In this document: piece by piece, positions 8,030 to 15,830 of the stretch | How the letters are laid out: each line of letters starts with the position of its first letter | How positions within the stretch are numbered: position 1 is the first letter of the stretch | Source: G963720515 sp963720515 | Lineage (GTDB): Bacteria > Actinomycetota > Thermoleophilia > Gaiellales > Gaiellaceae | Assembly (NCBI GenBank): GCA_963720515.1 | Contig: OY970397.1 | Location: forward strand, 1,860,001 to 1,924,000 | Length of the DNA stretch: 64,000 bases | Direction: 5' to 3' | Translations under genes and position numbers: made by a program | The notes under the pieces: model-generated | The model's database searches: none | What the model was told of the DNA's origin: nothing | The model's input: the letters and a program-made list of their open reading frames with translations, nothing else

Positions 8030-8056
8030 GGGGCCGCCCGCGAACCGGGCGGCCCC
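8030..8056 (-). terminator. GC-rich hairpin between cspA and infA
   Basis: A perfect 11-bp stem GGGGCCGCCCG/CGGGCGGCCCC with a 5-nt loop follows the cspA stop. There is no U-tract, so it is either an imperfect terminator or an RNA-processing hairpin that separates cspA from infA expression. Confidence 0.6.
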
Positions 8057-8068
8057 GCTCGCGAGTTC

Positions 8069-8278
8069 CTACGCGCCGACGATGGAGACTTCGGCCGCCT
8101 CGGGGCCCTTCTGACCCTCGCGGGCCTCGAACTCGACGCGGTCGCCCTCGTTCAGGGACTTGTAGCCCTGTCCGGCGATATTCGAGAAGTGGACGAAGAG
8201 ATCCTTCGATCCGTCGTCCGGGCTGATGAAGCCGTAGCCCTTCTCATTGTTGAACCACTTCACGGTTCCGGTTGCCAT
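8069..8278 (-). CDS. cspA: Cold shock protein, CspA family
   Basis: A 69-residue single-strand nucleic-acid-binding OB protein and RNA chaperone. Both RNA-binding motifs are intact: KGYGFISPDDG and DLFVHFSNI. A strong AAGGAGGTG lies 5-6 nt before the ATG at 8278, one of the best ribosome binding sites in the window. The leader extends into the roughly 110-bp gap before sufD; long structured 5'UTRs are usual for csp genes, but no specific regulatory fold was identified. Confidence 0.95.
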   Translation of the reverse strand: MATGTVKWFNNEKGYGFISPDDGSKDLFVHFSNIAGQGYKSLNEGDRVEFEAREGQKGPEAAEVSIVGA

Positions 8279-8388
8279 GGAAACACCTCCTTACTCACGT
8301 TCACGAGCTGTGGTAAGGAAGGGCAAGGTGGCCGAACCGAACACGCGCTCTTGGCTTGCACATAACACGGTAGCAGGGGAAATCGGGA

Positions 8389-9558
8389 TCAGGCTTGGGG
8401 TATCCGGGCCTCGAGGACGTCGCCGAGCGCCTCGCGCACGGGCTCGAGCTCGATCCTGTCGAGGATGTCGTTGAAGAAGCCGCGCACGATGAGGCGCTCC
8501 GCCTCCGCCCGCGAGAGGCCGCGGGCCATGAGGTAGAAGAGCATCTCGCGGTCGACCTGGCCGATCGTCGCGCCGTGCGTGCAGCGCACGTCGTTCGCGA
8601 GGATCTCGAGGCCGGGGATCGAGTCCGCGTGCGCGTTCTCGGAGAGCAGGAGGTTGCGGTTCTCCTGGTAGGCGTTCGTCTTCTGCGCGTCTTCCTCGAC
8701 GCGGATCATCCCGCGCCACACCGCGGTGGCCGAGTCGCGGAGGGCGCCCTTGAACGCGAAGTCGGACTCCGTGTTCGGCGCGATGTGCTCCTGGAACGTG
8801 TCGTAGTCGAGGTGCTGGTCGCCGTCCGCGAAGTACGCGCCCGTCACGCGTGAGGTCGCGCCCGGACCGGCGAGGTCGTTCTGGATCCGCGTCTTGCCCT
8901 TCTTCGAGCCGAAGCCGCCGGCGACCCAGTCGAGCTCCGCGTCCCGCTCGACGCGTGCGTGGTGCGAGGCGAAGTGCCAGGTCTCGCGCGAGAGGTTCTG
9001 GATGGAGACGTACTCGAGCTTCGCGCCCTGGCCGACGAAGAGCTCGACGGCCGCATTCGTGTACGCGGGGAGGTCGGGCGACTCGGAGACGTACTCCTCG
9101 ACGAGCGTGAAGCGCGACTCGGGCTCCGCGATCACGAGCAGGCGGAAGAAGAGCGAGGAGTCCGCGACGCTCGACGCGATACGGACGTAGAGCGGCTTCT
9201 CGAGGACGACGCCCTTCGGGACGTGGACGAGGAGCCCGTGCTGCCAGAGCGCCGCGTTGTGGGCCGCGAACTTCTCGTCCGTGCCGACGAGCTCGTGCAA
9301 CCGCGGATGGTCGTCGGAGAGCGGCTCGAACGTGATGCCGTCGGGCGCGCGCTCGATCTCGATCCCGGCCTCGCCGACCGAGGCGAGCCCGGAAACCTCG
9401 AGGTCGAGCATCGAGCCGGGCCGCGCGACCGTGGTCGCGCCGTTGGCGGCGAACGCCTCGGGGTCGAAGCCGCGCAGGTCGGTGAAGCGCCACGCCTCCT
9501 GCGTTGTGTCCGGAAACGGGATCGCGCCGTAGCGCTCGAGGAGCTCGGGCCTAGGCAC
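8389..9558 (-). CDS. sufD: Fe-S cluster assembly protein SufD
   Basis: SufD forms the SufBC2D scaffold complex that assembles nascent Fe-S clusters. The 389-residue protein has the N-terminal WRFTDLRGFDPEAF block, the right-handed beta-helix core, and the SufB/SufD C-terminal signature with RCTHGATIGQVD and LFYLMARGLSRAEAERLIV. Its start overlaps the VOC gene by 8 bp, so it is co-translated with sufC-sufB-VOC. The stop is followed by a 110-bp gap before cspA on the same strand. Confidence 0.94.
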   Translation of the reverse strand: MPRPELLERYGAIPFPDTTQEAWRFTDLRGFDPEAFAANGATTVARPGSMLDLEVSGLASVGEAGIEIERAPDGITFEPLSDDHPRLHELVGTDEKFAAHNAALWQHGLLVHVPKGVVLEKPLYVRIASSVADSSLFFRLLVIAEPESRFTLVEEYVSESPDLPAYTNAAVELFVGQGAKLEYVSIQNLSRETWHFASHHARVERDAELDWVAGGFGSKKGKTRIQNDLAGPGATSRVTGAYFADGDQHLDYDTFQEHIAPNTESDFAFKGALRDSATAVWRGMIRVEEDAQKTNAYQENRNLLLSENAHADSIPGLEILANDVRCTHGATIGQVDREMLFYLMARGLSRAEAERLIVRGFFNDILDRIELEPVREALGDVLEARIPQA

Positions 9559-9910
9559 GCGGGGCGTAGCGGTTGTGGAGCATGAGGTCGTTCCCGTCCG
9601 GGTCGGTGAAGAACGCCATGTGGCAGACGCCCGAGTCGAAGATCTCGCCGGTGAACTCGACGCCCTTCGCCTCGAGCTCGGCGCGGGCCGCGGCGACGTC
9701 GTCTACGTGGAGCGCGGGGTGCGCGTTCTTCTGCGGCGCGAACGTGGCGCCCATGCGCTCCGGCTCCCAGATGCCGAAGCACGTGTCGCCGGCCCACATC
9801 TCGAAGCGCGCGTTGTCGTCTGGCCGCAACCCGAGCGTCTCGACGTAGAACGCGCGTGACCGTTCGGCGTCCCGCGAGGGGATGCCGACGAAGTCAACGC
9901 GGGAGATCAA
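9551..9910 (-). CDS. VOC/glyoxalase-family protein inside the suf operon
   Basis: A 119-residue single-domain vicinal-oxygen-chelate protein (glyoxalase/bleomycin-resistance/dioxygenase fold). Two beta-alpha-beta-beta-beta halves can be traced: RVDFVGIPSRDAERSRAFY, then HPALHVDDVAAARAELEAKG, ending FFTDPDGNDLMLHNR. Metal-ligand candidates are His and Glu residues in these strands. The TTG start at 9910 is preferred because GGAGGGG lies 8 nt upstream and it overlaps the sufB stop as TTGA. A VOC gene wedged between sufB and sufD is unusual; the substrate is unknown. Confidence 0.82.
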   Translation of the reverse strand: MISRVDFVGIPSRDAERSRAFYVETLGLRPDDNARFEMWAGDTCFGIWEPERMGATFAPQKNAHPALHVDDVAAARAELEAKGVEFTGEIFDSGVCHMAFFTDPDGNDLMLHNRYAPRA

Positions 9911-11328
9911 CCGACGGACCCCTCCATCTGCAGCTGGATCAGCCTGTTCAGCTCGACCGCGTACTCGAGCGGCAGCTCCTTGGTGATCGGCTCGACGAAG
10001 CCGGAGACGATCATCGCGGACGCCTCGGACTCGGAGAGGCCGCGCGACATGAGGTAGAAGAGCTGCTCCTCGCCGATCTTCGAGACCGTGGCCTCGTGGC
10101 CGATGTCCACGTTGTTCTCGTCGATCCGGATGTACGGGTACGTGTCGGAGCGCGAGTCCTCGTCGAGGATGAGCGCGTCGCAGACGACCTTGGACTTCGA
10201 GCCGGAGGCGCCCTTCGCCACTTCGAGGAGGCCGCGGTATCCGGCGCGGCCGCCGTTCTTCGAGATCGACTTCGACGTGATGACCGAGGTCGTGTTGGGC
10301 GCGACGTGGACGCACTTGCCGCCCGCGTCCTGGTGCTGGCCGTCGCCCGCGAAGGCGATCGAGAGCACCTCGCCGTGGGCGCGCTCGCCCATGAGCCAGA
10401 TGGCCGGGTACTTCATGGTCAGCTTGGAGCCGAGGTTCCCGTCCACCCACTCCATGGTCGCGTCCTCGTAGGCCACGGCCCGCTTGGTGACGAGGTTGTA
10501 GACGTTGTTCGACCAGTTCTGGATCGTCGTGTAGCGGCAGCGGCCGCGCGGCTTGACGACGATCTCGACGACCGCCGAGTGCAGCGAGTCGGACGAGTAG
10601 ATCGGCGCCGTGCAGCCTTCGACGTAGTGCACGTACGCGTCCTCGTCGACGATGATCAGCGTGCGCTCGAACTGGCCCATGTTCTCCGCGTTGATGCGGA
10701 AGTAGGCCTGGAGCGGCAGGTCGACGTGGACGCCCGGCGGCACGTAGATGAACGAGCCGCCCGACCAGACGGCCGAGTTGAGCGCCGCGAACTTGTTGTC
10801 GTTCTGCGGGATGATCGTGCCCATGTACTCGCGGACGATGTCCTCGTGCTCGCGGAGCGCCGAGTCCATGTCGAGGAAGAGCACGCCGCGGCTGGTGAGC
10901 TCCTCCTTGAGCTTGTGGTAGACGACCTCGGACTCGTACTGGGCGCCGACGCCGGCGAGGTACTTCTTCTCCGCCTCCGGAATCCCGAGCTTGTCCCACG
11001 TGTCCTTGATGTCCGCGGGCAGGTCCTCCCACTTGTCGGCCTGCTTCTCGGTCGGGCGGATGTAGTAGTAGATGTTGTCGAAGTCGATCTCGGCGACGTT
11101 GCCGCCCCACGTCGGGAGCGGGCGCGCGAAGAAGTAGTCGAGCGACTGGTGGCGGAACTTCCGCATCCAGTCCGGCTCGTCCTTGTGCGACGAGATCGCG
11201 TCGACGAGCTCGTGCGAGAGGCCGCGGCCGGACTTGAAGAAGTAGTCCTCCGCGACGTGGAAGCCGTACTTGACCTCGTAGTCGGAGCCGATCCCCTTGA
11301 CGATCTCGGTCTCGGTAACGGCGGTCAT
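9907..11328 (-). CDS. sufB: Fe-S cluster assembly protein SufB
   Basis: A 473-residue scaffold subunit of SufBC2D on which [4Fe-4S] clusters are built. Highly conserved blocks include YGFHVAEDYFFKSGRGLS, the GGSFIYVPPGVHVDLPLQ region, VHYVEGCTAPIY with a conserved cysteine, and the C-terminal EEQLFYLMSRGLSESEA. It starts at an ATG overlapping the sufC stop by 4 nt (ATGA), showing translational coupling. Intact and normal in length. Confidence 0.96.
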   Translation of the reverse strand: MTAVTETEIVKGIGSDYEVKYGFHVAEDYFFKSGRGLSHELVDAISSHKDEPDWMRKFRHQSLDYFFARPLPTWGGNVAEIDFDNIYYYIRPTEKQADKWEDLPADIKDTWDKLGIPEAEKKYLAGVGAQYESEVVYHKLKEELTSRGVLFLDMDSALREHEDIVREYMGTIIPQNDNKFAALNSAVWSGGSFIYVPPGVHVDLPLQAYFRINAENMGQFERTLIIVDEDAYVHYVEGCTAPIYSSDSLHSAVVEIVVKPRGRCRYTTIQNWSNNVYNLVTKRAVAYEDATMEWVDGNLGSKLTMKYPAIWLMGERAHGEVLSIAFAGDGQHQDAGGKCVHVAPNTTSVITSKSISKNGGRAGYRGLLEVAKGASGSKSKVVCDALILDEDSRSDTYPYIRIDENNVDIGHEATVSKIGEEQLFYLMSRGLSESEASAMIVSGFVEPITKELPLEYAVELNRLIQLQMEGSVG

Positions 11329-12119
11329 GCGGTCACCTCCTCGCGGACTGGCTCTTCCTCGACGCCGAACGCCTTGTAGCCCTCGGCCTCGAGCTCGTGC
11401 GCGAGCTCCGCGCCGCCCTCGGCGACGATCTTCCCGCCGACGAAGACGTGCACGTAGTCGGGCGTGATGTAGTTGAGGATCCGCTGGTAGTGGGTGATTA
11501 CGAGCGCGCCCATGTCGGGGCCGACGAGGCTCTTCACGCCACCCGCGACCACCTTGAGCGCGTCGATGTCGAGCCCGGAGTCGGTCTCGTCGAGCACGGC
11601 GATCTTCGGCTTCAGCACGGCCATCTGCAGGATCTCGACGCGCTTCTTCTCGCCGCCGGAGAACCCGTCGTTGAGATACCGGCCGGCGAGGTCCTTCGAC
11701 ACGTCGAGCGACTCCATCGCGGCCATGAGCTCCTTGCGGAACTCGGGCACGCGGACCGGATCGTCGACGCCGCCGTTTCGCGCCTTGCGCGTCGCGTTCA
11801 CAGCGGAGCGGAGGAAGCTCGCGATCGTCACCCCCGGAACGGCGTGCGGGTACTGGAAGGCAAGGAAGAGGCCGCGCTGCGCGCGCTCGTCGGCGCTCAT
11901 CTCCACGACGTTCTCGCCGTCGAGCAGGATCTCGCCCTCGGTGATCTCGTAGGCCGGGTGGCCCATGAGCGCGTAGGCGAGCGTGGACTTCCCGGATCCG
12001 TTCGGGCCCATGATCGCGTGCACCTCGTCCGTCATCACGGTGAGGTCGACGCCCTTGACGATCTCGGGGCCTCCTCCTTCGAGGCTGACGTGCAGGTTCT
12101 TGATCTCGAGCGAAGCCAA
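11325..12119 (-). CDS. sufC: Fe-S assembly ATPase SufC
   Basis: ABC-type ATPase that drives the SufBD scaffold. Walker A is GPNGSGKST, the signature is FSGGEKKR, and Walker B is followed by the SufC-specific LDETDSGLDID. At 264 residues the length is normal. Translation appears to start at TTG 12119, with GAAGGG about 10 nt upstream. It is the first gene of the block sufC-sufB-VOC-sufD. No SufR or IscR-type repressor gene is adjacent, so regulation of this suf system is not visible here. Confidence 0.95.
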   Translation of the reverse strand: MASLEIKNLHVSLEGGGPEIVKGVDLTVMTDEVHAIMGPNGSGKSTLAYALMGHPAYEITEGEILLDGENVVEMSADERAQRGLFLAFQYPHAVPGVTIASFLRSAVNATRKARNGGVDDPVRVPEFRKELMAAMESLDVSKDLAGRYLNDGFSGGEKKRVEILQMAVLKPKIAVLDETDSGLDIDALKVVAGGVKSLVGPDMGALVITHYQRILNYITPDYVHVFVGGKIVAEGGAELAHELEAEGYKAFGVEEEPVREEVTA

Positions 12120-12224
12120 GCTTTAACAGCCCTTCTGCCGATATTTGCAGGGTGAGCCCGGTGGGCTCGTGACGCGACCCAGTCTACCGACTACCCCTCG
12201 TCCGACCGGGTCTCGTAAAGGGTG

Positions 12225-12257
12225 TTGCCCACACCGGGCCGCTGCTATCCTCGAACC
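12225..12257 (+). promoter_or_regulatory. Promoter of tatA, leaderless candidate
   Basis: TTGCCC (12225-12230), a 15-bp spacer and TATCCT (12246-12251) lie upstream of the tatA ATG at 12258. Six bases separate the hexamer from the ATG, so transcription would begin at or next to the start codon. Confidence 0.5.
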
Positions 12258-12536
12258 ATGCCAGGCGGATTGAGTATCTGGGAGCTCTTGATCGTCTTCG
12301 CCGTCCTGCTTCTGCTCTTCGGGGCGAAGCGGCTGCCGGAGATGGGCAAGTCGCTCGGCCACGGAATGCGCGAGTTCAAGGATGCGGTGACCGGCACCAA
12401 GGTCGACGACGTCGACGAGCGGCCGCAGGTTCCCGCTCAGACGACGGCGCCTGCGCCGCCGCCCGCTCCCCCGGCGGCCGCTCCCGCGGCTCCGCCGCCC
12501 GCGCCACCGGCCGACACCGAGCACGTCTCGAGTTAG
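12258..12536 (+). CDS. tatA: Twin-arginine translocase subunit TatA
   Basis: TatA oligomers form the pore that passes folded Tat substrates. The 92-residue protein has one N-terminal membrane helix (IWELLIVFAVLLLLFGA), the hinge KRLPEMGKSLGHGMREFK, an amphipathic helix, and a Pro/Ala-rich tail. ATG 12258 is selected because it places the helix at the proper distance from the N-terminus and has a promoter hexamer 6 nt upstream. tatC follows 9 bp downstream; no tatB is seen, as in minimal TatA-TatC systems. Confidence 0.93.
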   Translation: MPGGLSIWELLIVFAVLLLLFGAKRLPEMGKSLGHGMREFKDAVTGTKVDDVDERPQVPAQTTAPAPPPAPPAAAPAAPPPAPPADTEHVSS

Positions 12537-12545
12537 GCGGCGCCC

Positions 12546-13322
12546 ATGGCCCGCCTGCCGCGTCGGCTCCGGCACGGTGAGAGCGCCACGCTCGTCGAGC
12601 ACCTGGACGAGCTTCGCTCGCGGATGATCGTGTCGCTCCTCGCGCTCGTCGCGGGGATCTGCATCGCCTTCCCCTTCCACGAGCGGATCGTCGGCTGGCT
12701 CGAGGAGCCGCTCCCCGAGGGACGCAAGCTCGTCACCTTCGGCGTGACCGAGCCGTTCTTCACGTCGTTCAAAGTCTCGCTCGCGGCCGGCTTCCTGCTG
12801 GCGCTCCCGGTCATCCTCTGGCAGATCTGGAGCTTCCTCGCCCCGGCGTTCACGGAGCACTCGCAGCGCATCGTGGCGATCTTCGTCGCGATCGCGACCG
12901 CGCTTCTCGCCGCCGGGCTCGCGTTCGGCTACTGGGTCGTCATGCCGAAGGCGCTGAACTTCCTCGTGAACTACGACTCGGAGCTCTACGACGTCCAGAT
13001 CCGCGCCAGCTACTACATCTCCTTCGTGACGCTCGGGCTGCTCGCCTCCGCGCTCATGTTCCAGCTGCCGATCTTCATCCTCGCCCTCGTGCGGCTCGGG
13101 GTGCTCACGTCCGCGACGCTCAGGCGGAACCGCCGGATCGGGGTCGCGCTCATCGTCGTCTTCGCCGCGCTCCTCCCGACCGTCGACCCGATCTCGCTCG
13201 CCTTCGAGGCGATCCCGCTTCTCATCCTGTTCGAGGCCTCGATCTGGGCGTCGGTCTTCTTCGAGAAGCGCTGGCACGCATCCGGGTCGCTGCCGACCGA
13301 GCCGCTCACGGGCACCGAGTGA
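12546..13322 (+). CDS. tatC: Twin-arginine translocase subunit TatC
   Basis: Receptor for twin-arginine signal peptides, an integral membrane protein with six helices. The 258-residue sequence has the N-terminal LVEHLDELRSRMI motif, the conserved SFLAPAFTEHSQR cytoplasmic-loop region, and FQLPIFILALVRLGV. Its stop overlaps the next start as GTGA (13319-13322), so it is coupled to the amidohydrolase. Exported Rieske- or molybdenum-type redox proteins would be natural clients, but none is encoded immediately adjacent. Confidence 0.95.
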   Translation: MARLPRRLRHGESATLVEHLDELRSRMIVSLLALVAGICIAFPFHERIVGWLEEPLPEGRKLVTFGVTEPFFTSFKVSLAAGFLLALPVILWQIWSFLAPAFTEHSQRIVAIFVAIATALLAAGLAFGYWVVMPKALNFLVNYDSELYDVQIRASYYISFVTLGLLASALMFQLPIFILALVRLGVLTSATLRRNRRIGVALIVVFAALLPTVDPISLAFEAIPLLILFEASIWASVFFEKRWHASGSLPTEPLTGTE

Positions 13323-14614
13323 GGATCCTCTCCGCGGACTGGGTGCTCCCCGTGGACGGGGAGCCGATCCGCGACGGCGCCGTCGCGCTCGAGGGAGACC
13401 GGATCGGGGCGGTCGGCACGCGCGACGACCTCGGCGAGGGCGAGCGCTTCGACGACGCGGTGATCTTGCCGGGGCTCGTGAACGCGCACTCGCACCTCGA
13501 GTACGCCGTCTATCCGGGCTTCGCGGACGGCGAGCCGTTCGAGCGCTGGATCGCGACGCACGTGGAGCGCAAGCGCCGGCTCGAGCCCGGCGACGCGCTC
13601 GCGATCGCACGACTAGGAGCGGCCGAGTGCCTAGCGTCCGGGATGACCACGGTCGGCGACGCGAGCTTCTCCGGCACCGCGGCGCCCGCCTGCGACGAGC
13701 TCGGCCTGCGGGCGATCGTCCACCTCGAGGTCTTCGGGGACGAGGACGCGATCGCCGAGCAGTTCGAGCCGACCCACGCCGAGATCGAGGAGTACCTCTC
13801 CGACCGCGTCCGGCTCGGCGTCTCGCCGCACGCGCCCTACACCTGCTCGACGGCGCTCTATCGCGCGGCGACCGAACTCGGTCTTCCCGTCGCAACGCAT
13901 CTCGCCGAGTCGCAGGCTGAGCAGGACTGGATGCGCGCGGGGAGCGGGTCGTGGCTCGACGTCCCCGAATTCCCCAAGCCGCCCGGCGAGACGGCCGTGC
14001 GCCACCTCGCCGCGGAGGGCCTGCTCTCGCCGCGCATGACGGCGGCCCACTGCGTCCAGGTGGACGCCGAGGAGATCGCGCTCCTCGCCGAGCACGACGT
14101 CGCCGTCGCGCACTGCCCGCGCTCGAACGCGATGCTCGGCTGCGGCATCGCGCCCCTGGCCGACCTGCTCGCCGCCGGCGTCCGCGTGGGCCTCGGAACG
14201 GACAGCCCGGCCTCGACTCCCTCCTTCGACATGTTCGCCGAGCTGCGCGCCGCGGTCCTTTTCGCGCGCGCCCGCGAGAAGCGGCCTGACGCACTAAGCG
14301 CGAAAAGCGCCCTGAGAGCCGCTACGCTTGGAAGTGCAAGCGCGCTCGGTCTCGCCGACGAGATCGGGTCGCTGGCACCGGGCAAGCGGGCCGACCTCAC
14401 CGTCGTCTCGTTCGCCGGGTCGCCCTACCTGCCCTGGGAGGACCCCGCCGCGGCGGTCGTCTTCGGAGGATCCCCCGGGCGCGTAGAGCGCACCATCGTC
14501 GACGGAGAAGACCGGTACAGGAAGGGAGGGATGGCGTGGCAAAAGCTTCGGCACGAAGCCGCGGAGGCGCGCGGCCGCATGGTCGGCGCCAGACATCCAA
14601 CCCCGAAGACCTGA
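13319..14614 (+). CDS. Amidohydrolase; possible aminodeoxyfutalosine or S-adenosylhomocysteine deaminase
   Basis: A 431-residue metal-dependent purine/guanine deaminase-type hydrolase. Metal ligands are in NAHSHLEY, in SPHAPYTCS with THLAESQAEQDW, in AAHCVQVD, and the aspartate is in GLGTDSPAST. The closest families are mtaD/SAH deaminase and the aminodeoxyfutalosine deaminase of the futalosine menaquinone route. The futalosine reading is favoured by neighbouring respiratory genes and by a UbiA-type prenyltransferase at 47.6 kb, but sequence alone does not settle it. GTG start overlapping the tatC stop. Confidence 0.8.
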   Translation: MRILSADWVLPVDGEPIRDGAVALEGDRIGAVGTRDDLGEGERFDDAVILPGLVNAHSHLEYAVYPGFADGEPFERWIATHVERKRRLEPGDALAIARLGAAECLASGMTTVGDASFSGTAAPACDELGLRAIVHLEVFGDEDAIAEQFEPTHAEIEEYLSDRVRLGVSPHAPYTCSTALYRAATELGLPVATHLAESQAEQDWMRAGSGSWLDVPEFPKPPGETAVRHLAAEGLLSPRMTAAHCVQVDAEEIALLAEHDVAVAHCPRSNAMLGCGIAPLADLLAAGVRVGLGTDSPASTPSFDMFAELRAAVLFARAREKRPDALSAKSALRAATLGSASALGLADEIGSLAPGKRADLTVVSFAGSPYLPWEDPAAAVVFGGSPGRVERTIVDGEDRYRKGGMAWQKLRHEAAEARGRMVGARHPTPKT

Positions 14615-15411
14615 TGTTCTTCCCTCGCCTGCGCAAGCGGGCGAAGTGGGTCTTCGCGTTCCTCGCGCTCGTCTTCGCGCTCTCGTTCGCGTTCCTCGGC
14701 GTCGGCGCCGGCGGCTCGGGCATCGGCGACTACATCTCCCAGCTCTTCCACACGCAGAGCGCCACGGGCACGCCGTCGATCGACGCCGCCCAGGCCAAGG
14801 TGAAGAAGGATCCGAAGAACGCGGCCGCGCAGCTCGAGCTCGCAAACGCGTACCAGACCGCAAACCGGACGGACGACGCGATCGCGGCGCTCGTGGCCTA
14901 CACGGCGCTCAAGCCGAAGGACGCCGACGCGCTCCAGCAGCTCGCCAGCCTGTACCTCATCAAGGCGACCGCGGCGGAGCAGCGCGCGCAGGCCGTCCAG
15001 TCCTCGGACTCGGGCGCCTTCTTCGACAACCTGATCATCAACCCGAGCTCGAAGCTCGGCACGGCGCTCGGGCAGCCGCAGATCTCCGAGCTCGAGCAGC
15101 AGAAGATCCAGAAGGCCTACTCGGACGCGGCCGTCGAGGCGTCGGGCGCGCACTCGAAGGAGGCCGAGATCTGGCAGACGCTCACAACGCTCCAGCCGGA
15201 CAACACGAGCTTCCTGACCGAGCTCGGCCGCGCGAAGGCCCAGAGCGGCGACCTGGACGGCGGCCTGGCCGCGTTCAAGAAGTTCCTCGTGGTCGCGCCG
15301 GACGATCCGAACGCGGATCAGGTCAAGCAGATCATCAAGCAGATCGAGCAGCAGAAGAAGGCCCAGCAAGCGGCCGCCGCAAGCGCTCCCACGGTTACGA
15401 CCGGCGGGTAA
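14536..15411 (+). CDS. Membrane-anchored TPR protein
   Basis: A 291-residue protein with a basic N-terminus, one membrane helix (about residues 38-55) and tetratricopeptide-like helices (AAAQLELANAYQTANR, ADALQQLASLYLIKA, later TSFLTELGRAKAQSGD), so probably a surface or periplasm-facing protein-interaction module. GTG 14536 is preferred because GGAAGGGAGGG lies just upstream, although this makes a 79-bp overlap with the amidohydrolase. The alternative ATG 14614 overlaps its stop by one base but has a weak ribosome site. Co-transcribed with the STAS and cytochrome genes. Confidence 0.78.
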   Translation: MAKASARSRGGARPHGRRQTSNPEDLMFFPRLRKRAKWVFAFLALVFALSFAFLGVGAGGSGIGDYISQLFHTQSATGTPSIDAAQAKVKKDPKNAAAQLELANAYQTANRTDDAIAALVAYTALKPKDADALQQLASLYLIKATAAEQRAQAVQSSDSGAFFDNLIINPSSKLGTALGQPQISELEQQKIQKAYSDAAVEASGAHSKEAEIWQTLTTLQPDNTSFLTELGRAKAQSGDLDGGLAAFKKFLVVAPDDPNADQVKQIIKQIEQQKKAQQAAAASAPTVTTGG

Positions 15412-15420
15412 GCGGAACGT

Positions 15421-15440
15421 CCGTACCGGGTAAGGTACGG
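15421..15440. repeat. Perfect inverted repeat upstream of the STAS gene
   Basis: CCGTACC-GGGTAA-GGTACGG, a 7-bp perfect repeat with a 6-nt spacer, 27 bp before the STAS start. A near copy of the core (CGTACC-5 nt-GGTACG) is at 3979-3995. Either an operator-like site or a small hairpin. Confidence 0.45.
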
Positions 15441-15466
15441 CGCTCAATGCGACGGGGGGCTTTCCG

Positions 15467-15830
15467 ATGAACTTCGAGATCAAGACCGAGAAGCTGGACG
15501 GCGACGCCTACGTGATCGCACTCGCCGGGGAGGTCGACCTCTACACCGCCCCGGAGTTCAAGGAGGCGCTCCTCGAGGCGATCGGCGACGGGGCGAAGAC
15601 GATCGTCGTCGACCTGACGGACACGACGTTCATCGACTCGACCACGCTCGGCGTGCTGGTCGGCGGCGTGAAGCGCCTGCGTCACCGAGGGTGGGCAGCT
15701 CCTGCTCGTCTGCAGCGACCAGAACATCATGAAGATCTTCGAGATCACGGGGCTCGACAAGGTCTTTCCGATCCACGCGACTCGCTCTGAGGCCCTTGAG
15801 GCGACCGACACCCCCGCGGCGCAGGCCTAG
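15467..15830 (+). CDS. STAS-domain anti-sigma factor antagonist, frameshifted
   Basis: SpoIIAA/RsbV-like STAS protein that binds an anti-sigma kinase. The first 71 or so codons give GEVDLYTAPEFKEALLEAI and the phosphorylation-site region VDLTDTTFIDSTTLGVLVG (candidate serine in FIDST). After GGVKRL the conserved continuation GGQLLLVCSDQNIMKIFEI...TGLDKVFPIH is found only after skipping one base (C at 15680); total length is 3n+1 with the stop at 15828-15830. Broken gene or assembly insertion. A matching RsbW-type kinase lies far away at 52.2 kb. Confidence 0.75.

Noticed and set aside
12123..14294. Very long open frames on strands opposite real genes (for example here, 30890-35281 and 56362-62661)
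   Set aside because: They are Arg/Ala/Gly/Pro-rich translations antisense to well-identified genes, an expected by-product of high GC content.
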